A stretch of 64,000 nucleotides of DNA from Myxococcales bacterium (GCA_016794365.1 JAEUKB010000065.1:185104-249103); one strand, 5' to 3'. Shown: positions 52,125-61,871, counted from the stretch's first letter. Numbers and translations are program-made. The notes: generated from the letters alone by a model not told the origin.

Positions 52125-54309
52125 GGGCTGACTCCCGCGTCGCTGCTTTGCCGAGCACGCTCTTTGACAGCTTGACGCCGCGCTGAAACAGCATCCGCGC
52201 CGTCTCATACAGTCGTGGATACCGTCGCAGCTCGTGCTCTAGCTTCAGAAGTTCAGACAGCACTTGCATCATGTTCGGCGACAGCGTTGCGGTGTGCTGG
52301 CTGGCAAGCAAGCTTCGCGCAAGCAGCAGCGCGGGCCACAGCTCACTCGGCGTCGCTGTCTGATACGGTCGCAGTCGCTCTGTGGCACGCTGCGCGATGT
52401 TGGACTGGGTCTGATGTTCGCACAGCCCAGGCCAGCTCACCGTCAGCACTTCTGGCAGCACTTGCAGCGACTGTTGGCCGAGAACCAGCTTGGTGAGCAG
52501 CGTCTGTTCATCATCATTTGTCGCATCGTCGAGCGCTCGTCGCAGCGCATCACGACGAATCAGCAGATCAGGACCGCCGAAACAGGGACGAAACAGCCCC
52601 GCTGCGATACAAGCCCCGAGAGGAATCCGTCGAGACAGCTTCTTGGCGGATTCCTGCGGTCCGTCTTGTTCGTCGTGAAGCCAGGTCATAACCGTCGCTG
52701 AACTGTGCGCCACGGCCTGCTCGGCGACCGAGATCGATCGTGCATCAGCCAGTGCCGAGCCAAGCAGCAGCAGATATTCGCCCGTCGCAGCTTCCAGTGC
52801 CCAGCGTCGGGCCGCTTGTCGTGACAGATTTGGCTGCGCCAGCACTTGCCACAGCCGAGACGCTTCGCCAAGCTCGTCGCGGATCAGCGAGCGCGCGCTG
52901 GCTTCGTCGAGCCCACGCACCGCGAGCAGGCATTCGGACGGCTTGTGCGTCTGCATCGCAATCGACGCAAGCTGCCGACGCAGCGACGCAATGGCAGCCG
53001 GACCATCGTGAAGCGCGAGCAGACACAGGCTGATGCGGTGCGGCCTTACTTGTGGCGCTGTCCGACGCTGCTGCACCTGCGCGCGATGCCAGCTTAGCCA
53101 GGCTTGCTCGTTCGTCGCGACATCGACACGCGGACGACAGCGACGGATTCCGTGCAAAATCGTCTGCTCGAGTCGCTGCGCCAGCGCTTCCGGCTGCGGC
53201 GCAAACAGCACTGCATCATGATCTTCGTCGGCAATCAGATCGGGAATCCCTCCGATGCGCGTCGCCACAAACGGAATGCCCGAATGAAGACATTCCAGCA
53301 CCGTGTACGGAGAGTTGTCCGCCAGCGACGCCATCAGCGCCAATCGTCCCGGCTGTCGCAGGTAGCTGAGCGCTTCGACATAGCTCTTGTCCGTCAGACA
53401 CTGATGCGTGATGTGCCACTTGGCGCTGCGACGGTGAAGATATTCGCTGCTGGATATGCCATCGACGCTGCTGTCTTTGCCAAGAAACGTCACCTTCAAG
53501 CCGCGCTGGACTTCGACGGGAAGCTGATCGAGTGCGTCGCAGACCAGCACCAGCCCTTTGCGCGGCTCCAAGCGTCCGAAAAACACCACTTCGCGAACCG
53601 GCTCGATGGCTTCGTTATGCGGACTCAGTCCAAACGGGAGCGGCGGAAGCAGGTTCTGCTGCACATACGCTTCCGATGGAAGCTGCCAGCCTTCTTGTCG
53701 AAGCCAGCGCAGCATGTACTGACTTGGACTGACTACAACGTCGCACAGCTTGACCGACTGACGTTCCAGAAAGTCCATCTCGATTTCCCACAGCGCCGAC
53801 AGGCTCTCGTGGTTTTGCAGCTTGTGCCACAGCATCGGGCTGTGCGTCGTCACACACAGCGTCGTATTCGCAAACGCCAGACCCGCTTGCTTGGCCAGAC
53901 ACGAGTAGTAGCCGCGTCCGTGCCATTCGTGAAAGTGGATGACATCGAAGTCATGGCGACGGAGCCAGTCAAACACTTCATACGAGCGAAACAGGTGATC
54001 TCCGTCGCTGTATGGCTGCGTGATCGTCGGCAAAGGCACCAGCTTGATGCCGCGCGAGCCATAGTCCAAGATCCAGTGCTCGAAGCTGTGACGCTCGCTG
54101 TAGGCACCGGCGGAAAACAGGATCGTGACATCGAATCCTGCGCGTCCGAGCGCTTCCGCGAGCGCCGTGTTGGCCGTACCGATTCCGCCGTTTTGGATCG
54201 GACCGACCAGATCGTCGGTGACGATACAAACCCGCACAGCGCTGGGTTGCGTCGAGCCTGTCTGCGGCAGCGGAGGAAAAGTGAGTTCCGACGGAGTTTC
54301 ACTCGCCAT
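52114..54309 (-). CDS. Two-domain glycosyltransferase (GT4 plus GT2-like C-terminal half)
   Basis: 731 residues. Residues ~20-400 are a GT-B/GT4 enzyme: VCIVTDDLVGPIQNGGIGTA, IHFHEWHGRGYY, VVFFGRLEPRKGLVLVCDAL and the nucleotide-sugar motif SLADNSPYTVLECLHSGIPF. Residues ~430-650 have the feel of a GT2 domain (ISLCLLALHDGPAAIASLR; ALEAATGEYLLLLGSALADA) but the DxD is not intact (SALADA), so it may be inactive or only binding. The C-terminus is helical. Start ATG 54309 (MASETPSEL). It sits between DUF362 and GT2 genes on the same strand. Confidence 0.87.
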   Translation of the reverse strand: MASETPSELTFPPLPQTGSTQPSAVRVCIVTDDLVGPIQNGGIGTANTALAEALGRAGFDVTILFSAGAYSERHSFEHWILDYGSRGIKLVPLPTITQPYSDGDHLFRSYEVFDWLRRHDFDVIHFHEWHGRGYYSCLAKQAGLAFANTTLCVTTHSPMLWHKLQNHESLSALWEIEMDFLERQSVKLCDVVVSPSQYMLRWLRQEGWQLPSEAYVQQNLLPPLPFGLSPHNEAIEPVREVVFFGRLEPRKGLVLVCDALDQLPVEVQRGLKVTFLGKDSSVDGISSSEYLHRRSAKWHITHQCLTDKSYVEALSYLRQPGRLALMASLADNSPYTVLECLHSGIPFVATRIGGIPDLIADEDHDAVLFAPQPEALAQRLEQTILHGIRRCRPRVDVATNEQAWLSWHRAQVQQRRTAPQVRPHRISLCLLALHDGPAAIASLRRQLASIAMQTHKPSECLLAVRGLDEASARSLIRDELGEASRLWQVLAQPNLSRQAARRWALEAATGEYLLLLGSALADARSISVAEQAVAHSSATVMTWLHDEQDGPQESAKKLSRRIPLGACIAAGLFRPCFGGPDLLIRRDALRRALDDATNDDEQTLLTKLVLGQQSLQVLPEVLTVSWPGLCEHQTQSNIAQRATERLRPYQTATPSELWPALLLARSLLASQHTATLSPNMMQVLSELLKLEHELRRYPRLYETARMLFQRGVKLSKSVLGKAATRESALGH

Positions 54310-54387
54310 ATGCTGCGCAGGTAACACACAACCCACGAGCGACTCAAGGGTCTGCGTCGGAATCGCTGCCTGCGCACTTCGCGGCGC

Positions 54388-55908
54388 TTAGCCCGTCTGT
54401 TTGTCGTCGGAAGACACGTCTGGCGCAGCGTGACCGCGCGTGCAGGCTCCCGGTCGCTGATACGGAACCCCACGCAGTCGTGAAAAGGCCTGATTGGCGC
54501 GCCAGGCCAGGTAATTTTTCTGAAAAGGCACCGCGTGCTCGGGATCGAGATAGGGATTTCGCACGTCGGACAGCGCGACGACGGCCAGCACCTGCTCACA
54601 GACGCTCACCGGGCAGCCTTGCAGACGAACGTGCGTTTCTCCGTCGTTCCACAGCATGTTCATCGATACCGACGCCATCTTTGCGAACACATCGTCGTGG
54701 CTGGCTTTGTACGGATCACGCTGGCGTCCGTCTTTGTACAGGCTCTTGATTTGAACCAGCTCGCCGTTGATCGGACCTTCCCACTCGGCGCAGTCTCCGA
54801 TGAAGATGACCTTTTCGCCGGGCAGCGCCGGAATCTGACCTTGGTACGCGCCGAACACGACGTGCAGCCGAGGCATCTTTTCATCGCACTGCTCGTCGTA
54901 CAGCCTCAGCACCTCGATGGCTTCTTGGAGCGCACCGGGACAGCCGCCCCAGCAGTAGTCGCTGTGCTCTGGCTCGGGAGGCGATCCGGCGTACGCGGAA
55001 ATCCGGCTGCCCTCGAAGTATTTTTCGATGCGAATGAGCCCGACTTGAAAGCCGCTCGCCCGTCGCTTGGCTTCATCGAGAGAGACATCGCCGATGATGC
55101 GAATGCTCGCGAGATCCGTGGTGCCAAAGCCGCGATCTTCCGCCAGGCGAATGTGATCGACGCTGCGCGGACTCAGTCCAACGATGTGACAGCACACTGC
55201 ATCGAGCGCGAGCTGACTGTCGGCCATGATGATCATCCCGAGCGGAAACGGCTTCGGCGTCAGCATGCGACCTTCGCCACCGATGATCGCGTCGATGGCA
55301 CAAAACGACGGCTGCACGATGTACTGCAAGTCCGCGATCTTGTCGTTGAGCCGATGATCGTGATCGATCAGCCGATGCCGGTCGTCCTGAATGCCGATGT
55401 AGTTTTTCAGACAGAACGTCACCGTCGTCCACGGGTGCGCTTTGAACTTCGGCAGGTTGATGAAAAAGTCGGCTTTGGCGATCGGCTCCGGCGTAAACAC
55501 GTAGTCGCGCAGTCGTCCTTCGTGCGTGTAGCGGATCTCGACCTGCGGAACCTCGTCGAACAGATAGCGCTTGGCACCGGTTCGTTCGAGCATCGCGTCG
55601 AAGCCCGACTCTGAAAATGCGGCGCGCGACGGGATTGTGATGCCGCAGCGTTCTCCGACGGCGATTTCCGTCACGCTGTCGTCGGCAATTTCCTGAAGCG
55701 CACGAATCAGCCCTTCTGCGACCTCGGGACGAGTGTGCGCGTGGGGAAACAGTGGGCCCGCAGCGACGAGATTCGGCTTGATCAGCGTGCGACCCGTGGG
55801 CTTAAGTCCCAGCGTCGCCAGTCCTTCGCGGAAGAGCTGCTGAATCCGATCGGTGTCGTAGTCGGGGCAGTGACGGATGATGACGGTCGGCTGCTTGGGA
55901 ATCCGCAT
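54388..55908 (-). CDS. DUF362-domain protein
   Basis: 506 residues. DUF362 blocks: LIKPNLVAAGPLFPHAHTRP, EIAVGERCG, FFINLPKFKAHPWTTVTFCL, KNYIGIQD and LALDAVCCHIVGLSPRSVDH. A second half has SDYCWGGCPGALQEAIEVLR and a further Cys pair (GCPVSVC), but not the classic CxxCxxCxxxC ferredoxin motif. DUF362 proteins are often next to glycosyltransferases or cofactor genes; the activity is not known. It lies 78 bp before the double glycosyltransferase and 37 bp after the GNAT gene, so it is probably in one operon. Confidence 0.85.
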   Translation of the reverse strand: MRIPKQPTVIIRHCPDYDTDRIQQLFREGLATLGLKPTGRTLIKPNLVAAGPLFPHAHTRPEVAEGLIRALQEIADDSVTEIAVGERCGITIPSRAAFSESGFDAMLERTGAKRYLFDEVPQVEIRYTHEGRLRDYVFTPEPIAKADFFINLPKFKAHPWTTVTFCLKNYIGIQDDRHRLIDHDHRLNDKIADLQYIVQPSFCAIDAIIGGEGRMLTPKPFPLGMIIMADSQLALDAVCCHIVGLSPRSVDHIRLAEDRGFGTTDLASIRIIGDVSLDEAKRRASGFQVGLIRIEKYFEGSRISAYAGSPPEPEHSDYCWGGCPGALQEAIEVLRLYDEQCDEKMPRLHVVFGAYQGQIPALPGEKVIFIGDCAEWEGPINGELVQIKSLYKDGRQRDPYKASHDDVFAKMASVSMNMLWNDGETHVRLQGCPVSVCEQVLAVVALSDVRNPYLDPEHAVPFQKNYLAWRANQAFSRLRGVPYQRPGACTRGHAAPDVSSDDKQTG

Positions 55909-55945
55909 GCGCGGAGCATTGCCAAAAAGCCTGCGCGCGGCAAAT

Positions 55946-56950
55946 TCACAGCCAGTGATGGCGCTGGATGTCGCTGTGATCGGTCAAGTGTACGTCGCTG
56001 GCCAGCGGCAGAATCATCGGGACATCATCCGCTGCGGAAGTCGCTTCATCTGCGGAAGTCGCTTCGTCATCAAACAGCTCACGCTGGGTGCCGCTTTCCC
56101 AATACTCGACGGTGGGAAGCTGATGTTCGTAGGCAAACGCCTGGGCCGCAGCGACGACTTGGCTGACATCGGATCCTGGACCGGGGGCCGATAGAAGCAG
56201 CACGCGCAGCTTGCGCTCGTCTCGCTGAAAGTCGGCCTGCCAGATCAGCACCGCTTCGCCGCAGCGTGCCCCAATCTGCGCGGGATACGCACATCCGAGC
56301 TGCTGCGCGTAAAACCGTCCACGACTTACATGCCAGTCGAGCTGTTCTGTCGTCGGTGGGATGTGTAGCGGACTGTGCGGAGGCGGCGGGATGCGGGCGA
56401 GCGTCTGCGTCAAATCGGAATCGGTCAGCAGCTGGGCGTGATGCGGACGCGGCTGCGCGCGCTGGCGACGAATGCGAAGTGGGCGCGTCACATAACCGAG
56501 CCGAGCGTACAACGTCGGACCGATCTCGCTCATCAGATAGCAGAGCGCTGCGCCTTGTTCTGCAAACTGCCGGTGAAGACGCTGTAACAGCTCGGCTGCG
56601 TAGCCATGGCCGCGCTGCGCTTCATCGACGAACACGCTGGCGATGCCTAGCCCAAAGCCAAGCGAGCTTCGCAAAGGCACAGCCACAGGAACGCGATAGC
56701 TCTCGCAGCTTGCCAAGAGGGTGTCATCGTCGCTCAGCAGCGAATGGACGGTCAGCCCACGCGAAAACGGTCGTGTCTTGAGCACGCGCTCTCGTCGCAG
56801 GTATTCTTCGACGGAAAGATCCTTGGCCCAAGCACTGGCTGTGCGACGGTCGATGCGCTCCAGGTCAGAAGGCACGACGCACTCGCCACGGGCAATGGGC
56901 AAATTTCCGCAGGGATGATGAACAAGCCGCATGCCGGTGACATCTACCAT
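55946..56950 (-). CDS. GNAT acetyltransferase, resembling fungal Lyc1
   Basis: 334 residues. The acetyl-CoA site is in IASVFVDEAQRGHGYAAELL (R-G-x-G-x-A). A following block (LCYLMSEIGPTLYARLGYVT) and the long C-terminal half fit the layout of the yeast lysine N-acetyltransferase Lyc1, which is rarer in bacteria. The last ~35 residues repeat DEATSADEATSAADD. Start is ATG 56950 or ATG 56932; neither has a good ribosome site. It is divergent from lon. Confidence 0.8.
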   Translation of the reverse strand: MVDVTGMRLVHHPCGNLPIARGECVVPSDLERIDRRTASAWAKDLSVEEYLRRERVLKTRPFSRGLTVHSLLSDDDTLLASCESYRVPVAVPLRSSLGFGLGIASVFVDEAQRGHGYAAELLQRLHRQFAEQGAALCYLMSEIGPTLYARLGYVTRPLRIRRQRAQPRPHHAQLLTDSDLTQTLARIPPPPHSPLHIPPTTEQLDWHVSRGRFYAQQLGCAYPAQIGARCGEAVLIWQADFQRDERKLRVLLLSAPGPGSDVSQVVAAAQAFAYEHQLPTVEYWESGTQRELFDDEATSADEATSAADDVPMILPLASDVHLTDHSDIQRHHWL

Positions 56951-57102
56951 GCAGAAAAAGTGCCGGGTATTGCGTGGAGAAATCCAAGCACTATCATAGG
57001 CCGCATTGATCCGAAGGTTTGTGCCGACGACAGGGCAGAGTGCCCGACCAGTGCGCGATGGTTTGTCGTCGGTTCGCCAGGTTGAAGTGAAGGAGCGATT
57101 CG

Positions 57103-59526
57103 ATGTCCAAGCCCAAGGGGGGAACCCCAGACCAGAGCGGCCCAGTCGAGATTCCTGATGTGATCTCGATTTTGCCGCTGCGTAACTCGGTGCTCTTCCC
57201 GGGTTCGATCATTCCGATCGATGTGGGTCGGCGAAAGAGCGTGAAGCTCATTGAAGAGGCCATCGCGAAGGAAAAGCCGGTCATCGGCATCCTGACGCAG
57301 CGCGATGCACGGACGGAGGATCCCGGCGAAGGCGATATGTATTCCGTCGGGACTGCGGCGCGGATTCTGAAGGTGATCAAGCTCGCGAAGGACAACTTTT
57401 CGGTGATCCTTCAGGGCGTGGTTCGCTTCCGTGTGACGGGCTACGAAAGCTCGGATCCGTTTTTGAACGGTCATGTGACGGCGATTCCTGATCCGACGGT
57501 GGCCGATGTCGAGCTGGATGCGCTGGTGATGAACCTAAAAGACATCGCCAAGCGCGTGATCAAGCTGATGCCAGAGCTTCCGAAGGAAGCTTCGTCGCTG
57601 GTTGAGAGCGTGACCGAGGCCGGACAGCTCGCCGATCTGATCACCTCGCAGCTCGATATTCCCGTCGAGGAAAAGCAAGATCTGCTGGAGACATTTGATC
57701 TCAAGCAGCGGATGCGCAAGGTGCTCCAGTTTCTGACGCGGCAGCTTGAAGTGCTGAAGGTCCGCGAAAAGATCAACACGCAGGTCCAGGAAGAGATGGG
57801 CCGCAACCAGCGCGAATACGTGCTGCGTCAGCAGCTCAAAGCGATCAAAGAAGAGCTGGGCGAGCTAGACGAAGGCGGCAGCGACTCCGAGGAGTTTAAG
57901 ACCAAGATCCTCGAAGCGAAGATGCCGCCGGAAGTCGAAAAGGTGGCGCTCAAGCAGTTCGATCGACTCAAGCAGATGCAGCAGTCGTCGGCGGAATACA
58001 CCGTGACACGGACGTATCTCGACTGGCTGGTGGATATGCCGTGGTCGGTTTCGACGGAAGACAAGATCGACATTCAGGAAGCGCGCGGAATCCTCAATGA
58101 GGATCACTACGACCTGGAAAAGGTGAAAAAGCGCATCCTCGAGTACCTGGCGGTGCGCAAGCTCAAGAACGACAAAAAGGGTCCGATTCTGTGCCTTGTT
58201 GGACCGCCCGGCGTCGGCAAGACCTCGCTTGGAAAGTCGATTGCCAAGGCCGTCGGTCGCAAGTTTGTCCGCGTGAGCTTGGGCGGCGTGCGAGACGAAG
58301 CCGAAATCCGTGGCCATCGTCGGACGTACGTGGGCTCTTTGCCGGGCCGAATCATCCAGGGACTCAAGCGCGCTGGGACCAACAACCCGGTGTTTGTGCT
58401 CGATGAGCTGGACAAGCTGGGGCACGACTTCCGGGGCGATCCGTCGAGCGCGCTGCTGGAAGTGCTGGATCCAGAACAGAACAACACGTTCAGCGATCAC
58501 TACCTGGAAGTGCCGTTTGATCTGTCGAAGGTGATGTTCATCGCGACGGCGAACGTGCTGGATCCCATTCCGGCGGCACTGCGCGATCGTCTCGAAGTGC
58601 TGGAGATTCCTGGCTACACCCGCAGTGAAAAGCTTCAGATTGCCAAGAACTTCCTGATTCCCAAGCAGGTCGATGAGCACGGCCTGACCAAGGAAAACAT
58701 CAACTTTGAAGACGCCGCCGTGAGCGAAGTCATCGACAGCTACACGCGGGAAGCGGGCGTTCGTACGCTGGAGCGCGAGCTGGGAAGCATCTGCCGTGGC
58801 GTCGCGGTCAAGGTTGCAGAAGGTGAAGTCACCGACAAGACCACGATCGTCTCTGACAAGATTGCCGACTACCTGGGACCGCAAAAGTACCTGTCAGAAG
58901 TGGCCGAGCGAACCAGCATCCCTGGTGTCGCGACGGGACTCGCCTGGACTCCGGTGGGTGGCGACATCCTGTTTATCGAAGCGACGCGGATGCCAGGCAA
59001 GAGCAGCCTGACGCTGACCGGACAGCTCGGTGACGTGATGAAGGAATCGGCGCAGACGGCGACCTCGTATGTGCGAAGCCGCGCCAAGCTGTATGGCATC
59101 GACGAGCACTTCTTGGACAAAGCCGACTTGCACGTTCACGTTCCGGCGGGTGCGATGCCCAAGGACGGTCCGAGCGCTGGCATCACGATGTTTGTGGCGC
59201 TGACCTCGATGCTGACTGGCATTCCGGTGCGTAACGATGTCGCCATGACCGGCGAGATCACGCTGCGCGGAAACGTGCTTCCGGTCGGTGGGATCAAGGA
59301 AAAGCTGCTGGCTGCGCACCGTGCGGGCATTCGTCGCGCGGTCCTGCCCGAGCGCAATCGCAAAGACATCTTGGATGTGCCCGACGAGGTCAAAAATGAC
59401 ATGGAGATCTTCTATGCCACCAAGATGGACGACGTGCTGCCGCTGGTTCTGACCGGACCGCTGCCGCTCGTGACGCCGCCCGTGCCGCCAGCGCCGCCGG
59501 TCGAAAGCCTTCCCTCGACGAACTAA
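57103..59526 (+). CDS. lon: ATP-dependent Lon protease
   Basis: 807 residues. N-terminal LON substrate domain (ISILPLRNSVLFPGSIIPID), coiled coil, AAA domain with Walker A GPPGVGKTS (~367) and FVLDELDKLGHDF, then the protease domain with catalytic Ser691 (PKDGPSAGITM) and Lys734 (GGIKEKLLAAHRAG), 43 residues apart as in E. coli. It degrades misfolded and regulatory proteins. AAGGAG precedes ATG 57103. The C-terminus ends in a Pro-rich tail. Two strong hairpins follow the stop. Confidence 0.97.
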   Translation: MSKPKGGTPDQSGPVEIPDVISILPLRNSVLFPGSIIPIDVGRRKSVKLIEEAIAKEKPVIGILTQRDARTEDPGEGDMYSVGTAARILKVIKLAKDNFSVILQGVVRFRVTGYESSDPFLNGHVTAIPDPTVADVELDALVMNLKDIAKRVIKLMPELPKEASSLVESVTEAGQLADLITSQLDIPVEEKQDLLETFDLKQRMRKVLQFLTRQLEVLKVREKINTQVQEEMGRNQREYVLRQQLKAIKEELGELDEGGSDSEEFKTKILEAKMPPEVEKVALKQFDRLKQMQQSSAEYTVTRTYLDWLVDMPWSVSTEDKIDIQEARGILNEDHYDLEKVKKRILEYLAVRKLKNDKKGPILCLVGPPGVGKTSLGKSIAKAVGRKFVRVSLGGVRDEAEIRGHRRTYVGSLPGRIIQGLKRAGTNNPVFVLDELDKLGHDFRGDPSSALLEVLDPEQNNTFSDHYLEVPFDLSKVMFIATANVLDPIPAALRDRLEVLEIPGYTRSEKLQIAKNFLIPKQVDEHGLTKENINFEDAAVSEVIDSYTREAGVRTLERELGSICRGVAVKVAEGEVTDKTTIVSDKIADYLGPQKYLSEVAERTSIPGVATGLAWTPVGGDILFIEATRMPGKSSLTLTGQLGDVMKESAQTATSYVRSRAKLYGIDEHFLDKADLHVHVPAGAMPKDGPSAGITMFVALTSMLTGIPVRNDVAMTGEITLRGNVLPVGGIKEKLLAAHRAGIRRAVLPERNRKDILDVPDEVKNDMEIFYATKMDDVLPLVLTGPLPLVTPPVPPAPPVESLPSTN

Positions 59527-59541
59527 CGAACGCTTCGTTAG
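59523..59541. terminator. Perfect hairpin at the lon stop codon
   Basis: CTAACGAA, loop CGC, TTCGTTAG. The first arm contains the TAA stop of lon. A second hairpin lies 23 bases on. The structure is symmetric and could also be read as a 19-bp protein-binding dyad. Confidence 0.7.
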
Positions 59542-59564
59542 ACCATCCGCTTCCACATCCCGTC

Positions 59565-59595
59565 GAAATCTATCGGCCCACTGTCGATAGATTTC
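59565..59595. terminator. Second perfect hairpin between lon and the convergent gene
   Basis: GAAATCTATCG (11 bp), 9-base loop, CGATAGATTTC. The arms are AT-rich with runs of A and T at the outside, so on either strand the stem ends in a T-rich tail. It fits a bidirectional terminator between lon (stop 59524-59526) and the leftward gene (stop 59622). Confidence 0.75.
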
Positions 59596-59621
59596 ACATT
59601 CCGTAACAACCTACGAAGCTG

Positions 59622-60626
59622 CTACGCCGCCCGGTACTCCTCGGGGGCTCGCGGCTTGCTATCGCGCAGAAGCTGGAGCGCTTCATCCAGCAGCTTGCGC
59701 GGTAGCTGGGCCGGTTTGCGCGGATCGAGGGTCGATTCCAGCTTCCAGGCTGCCGTCGGAAGCATCCGAGGCGCTGGCTGTCCAGCCAAGATCACCGTCG
59801 AAAGCAGGCTCGCTTGGCGCATCATCCGCGACGACACTTGCAGCAGGCTCTCGCTGGCTTGCCACGACTCAGGAGACGGCAAAAGTGGCCTCGCTGCTCC
59901 GTTGAGTGCGCTCTGTGACCAGGCGTTGGTCTGCTCGGCCCGCTGTGCAAAGGCTTCATCGCTCGGCGCACCGGCGAGCAGCAGCGCTTTGTCCCCGCTG
60001 AGCGCCGCCACCAGGCGCTGTTCCCACATCGAAGCCGCACAGCCAGCCAGTCGGACCTGCGCGCCACGACGGCAGCCTTCCCGCACCAGCAGATCCACCG
60101 TGGCATCCAGCAGCAGATACGCAACCCGCTGACCCGTCACGGCGCTCTGCCAGCGCTCGCTCGACAGAATCGTGCTCGGCAGCGCTGCCAGGACCAGACG
60201 CAGCTCTTGGCTTAGCTTGGCCACGTCGGACTTTTCACTGCTGCCCAGCTGCGCCTTCCAGCGCGCCATGTAGCGCGTGCCCGTGCCCAGTCGATTGAGC
60301 TTCGGCCACGCTTGTCCACGCTCTGTGAGAGACAGCGCCAGCCGCAGCAGCTTCGACAGCGCGGACAGCTCGCGACTTTCGGCCAGCGCCGGTTCTGCAT
60401 CGGGCCCCACCAGCAGCGGCAGCGCATCGATCAGCTCGATCATCACACCGCTTGCCTGACGAAACGCCAGCTCGGTCCCAGGAAGCAGCAAGCGAGCCTG
60501 CGTCGGCCAGCCTTGCGCTCTCAGCCGTTCTAGCAGTGCGTTGTGCTGCGCGCCGGAGCTGTTTTCGCTCGCGGAGTCAGCGATGAAAAGCGCACGGGAA
60601 GCTGGCACAAAAGCGATCGAGTTCAT
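59622..60626 (-). CDS. Hypothetical protein
   Basis: 334 residues; no family recognised. It is helical and rich in Leu, Ala and Arg (LSALSKLLRLALSLTERGQA; VAKLSQELRLVLAALPSTIL), without signal peptide, membrane segment or repeats. The start (MNSIAFVPASRALFIADSAS) has an alpha-beta look. Codon use is like its neighbours, and the frame is bounded by a terminator hairpin downstream and a divergent gene upstream, which support a real gene. Confidence 0.68.
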   Translation of the reverse strand: MNSIAFVPASRALFIADSASENSSGAQHNALLERLRAQGWPTQARLLLPGTELAFRQASGVMIELIDALPLLVGPDAEPALAESRELSALSKLLRLALSLTERGQAWPKLNRLGTGTRYMARWKAQLGSSEKSDVAKLSQELRLVLAALPSTILSSERWQSAVTGQRVAYLLLDATVDLLVREGCRRGAQVRLAGCAASMWEQRLVAALSGDKALLLAGAPSDEAFAQRAEQTNAWSQSALNGAARPLLPSPESWQASESLLQVSSRMMRQASLLSTVILAGQPAPRMLPTAAWKLESTLDPRKPAQLPRKLLDEALQLLRDSKPRAPEEYRAA

Positions 60627-60737
60627 GGCAAAGACCCTATGTTTGGGGTCTGACAGCGTCCGATCCGTGCTGTGCCGTATGGACTGATTCAGCGACGTGA
60701 CAACCGCCCCTTGGGTGTGTCAAAACCGCAGCCCACA

Positions 60738-61871
60738 ATGAGCGCAGAACTTCCCATGGGTACAGATCAAGACCGGACCGGATCCCTGTCCGCACAGCTC
60801 CAGGCCGCGACGGTGCGTGAGCTTCTGCGCGCCTGGCATCACTTCAACGCGACCCTGTTTCGACGGGCGCTCAGTCCGCCGCAGCTTGGGCTGTCGCCAT
60901 CGGGATCGAAGCTGGGAATGTGGCTGCCTGCGACGAGAGCGCTGCTCCTGTCCGAGTCGCTGGTCCTCACCAAGCCGTGGGGCATCGTGCTGGAAGTGCT
61001 CAAGCACGAGATGGCGCATCAGTACGTTCACGAAATCCTGGTCCGTACCGACGAAAGCGCGCATGGTCCTGCGTTCCAAGCGGTCTGTGCGCGGATGGGA
61101 ATTGATGCCAGCGCCGCCGGTCTGCCCACCGAGCCAAGCCGTGAAGCTGCTGAGGATGACGATGATCGATCGCGCCAGCTCCGGCGGATTGCCCGCCTTC
61201 TGTCGCTGGCGGAAAGTCAGAACGTCCACGAAGCCGAAAGCGCGATGCAGCAGGCACAGCGACTGCTGCTCAAGTACAACCTGGAAGCGCCGACGAAAGA
61301 GGGCCTGCGCTATGCGTTCCGGCACCTCGGTCAGCCGAGCGGACGCATCGACGAGCACTTGCGCCTGGTGGCCGTCGTGCTCGGGCGCTTTTTCTTCGTA
61401 GAGACGATCTGGGTATCGAGCTTCGATCCGCTCACCGGGCGTCGCGGCAGCGTGCTGGAAGTCATCGGTCGCCCCGAAAACCTAGAGATGTCGGCCTACG
61501 TGTACGACTTCCTGCTGCACTCGGCCGATCAGCTGTGGCTGGAGCACAAGCGACTTCATCGCCTGACCGGCAACCGCGAGCGACGGACGTTTTTATCGGG
61601 CGTGATGCTCGGCTTTGCCGACAAGCTGGCGCAGCAGCAGCAAGGGCAGACGCAGCAAGGGCTTGTGTGGGTGGCCGACGCCGCGCTCAGCAACTACCTG
61701 CGTAGTCGTCACCCGAACATTCGTCGCGTCTACAGCCAAGGTCAGCCGCGCAGCGAGACGCGGGCCGCCGGCAAGCAAGCGGGTCAGCAGCTGGTGCTGC
61801 ACAAGCCGATTGGGGGACGGTCCACACCAGCGGGAGCCCCGAAGCTGCTCGGTCCACGCAAGCCCGCATAG
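60738..61871 (+). CDS. SprT-like zinc metallopeptidase fused to a DUF2786 domain
   Basis: 377 residues. SprT-like part: LRAWHHFNATLFRRALSPPQ and the zinc motif HEMAH in VLKHEMAHQYVHEIL. DUF2786 part: RRIARLLSLAESQNVHEAES, AQRLLLKYNLE. A further ~150 residues are of the kind often following DUF2786. SprT-like proteins (Spartan family) act on DNA-protein crosslinks in eukaryotes; the bacterial role is not set. ATG 60738 fits the domain start; the frame is open to 60672. Confidence 0.85.
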   Translation: MSAELPMGTDQDRTGSLSAQLQAATVRELLRAWHHFNATLFRRALSPPQLGLSPSGSKLGMWLPATRALLLSESLVLTKPWGIVLEVLKHEMAHQYVHEILVRTDESAHGPAFQAVCARMGIDASAAGLPTEPSREAAEDDDDRSRQLRRIARLLSLAESQNVHEAESAMQQAQRLLLKYNLEAPTKEGLRYAFRHLGQPSGRIDEHLRLVAVVLGRFFFVETIWVSSFDPLTGRRGSVLEVIGRPENLEMSAYVYDFLLHSADQLWLEHKRLHRLTGNRERRTFLSGVMLGFADKLAQQQQGQTQQGLVWVADAALSNYLRSRHPNIRRVYSQGQPRSETRAAGKQAGQQLVLHKPIGGRSTPAGAPKLLGPRKPA

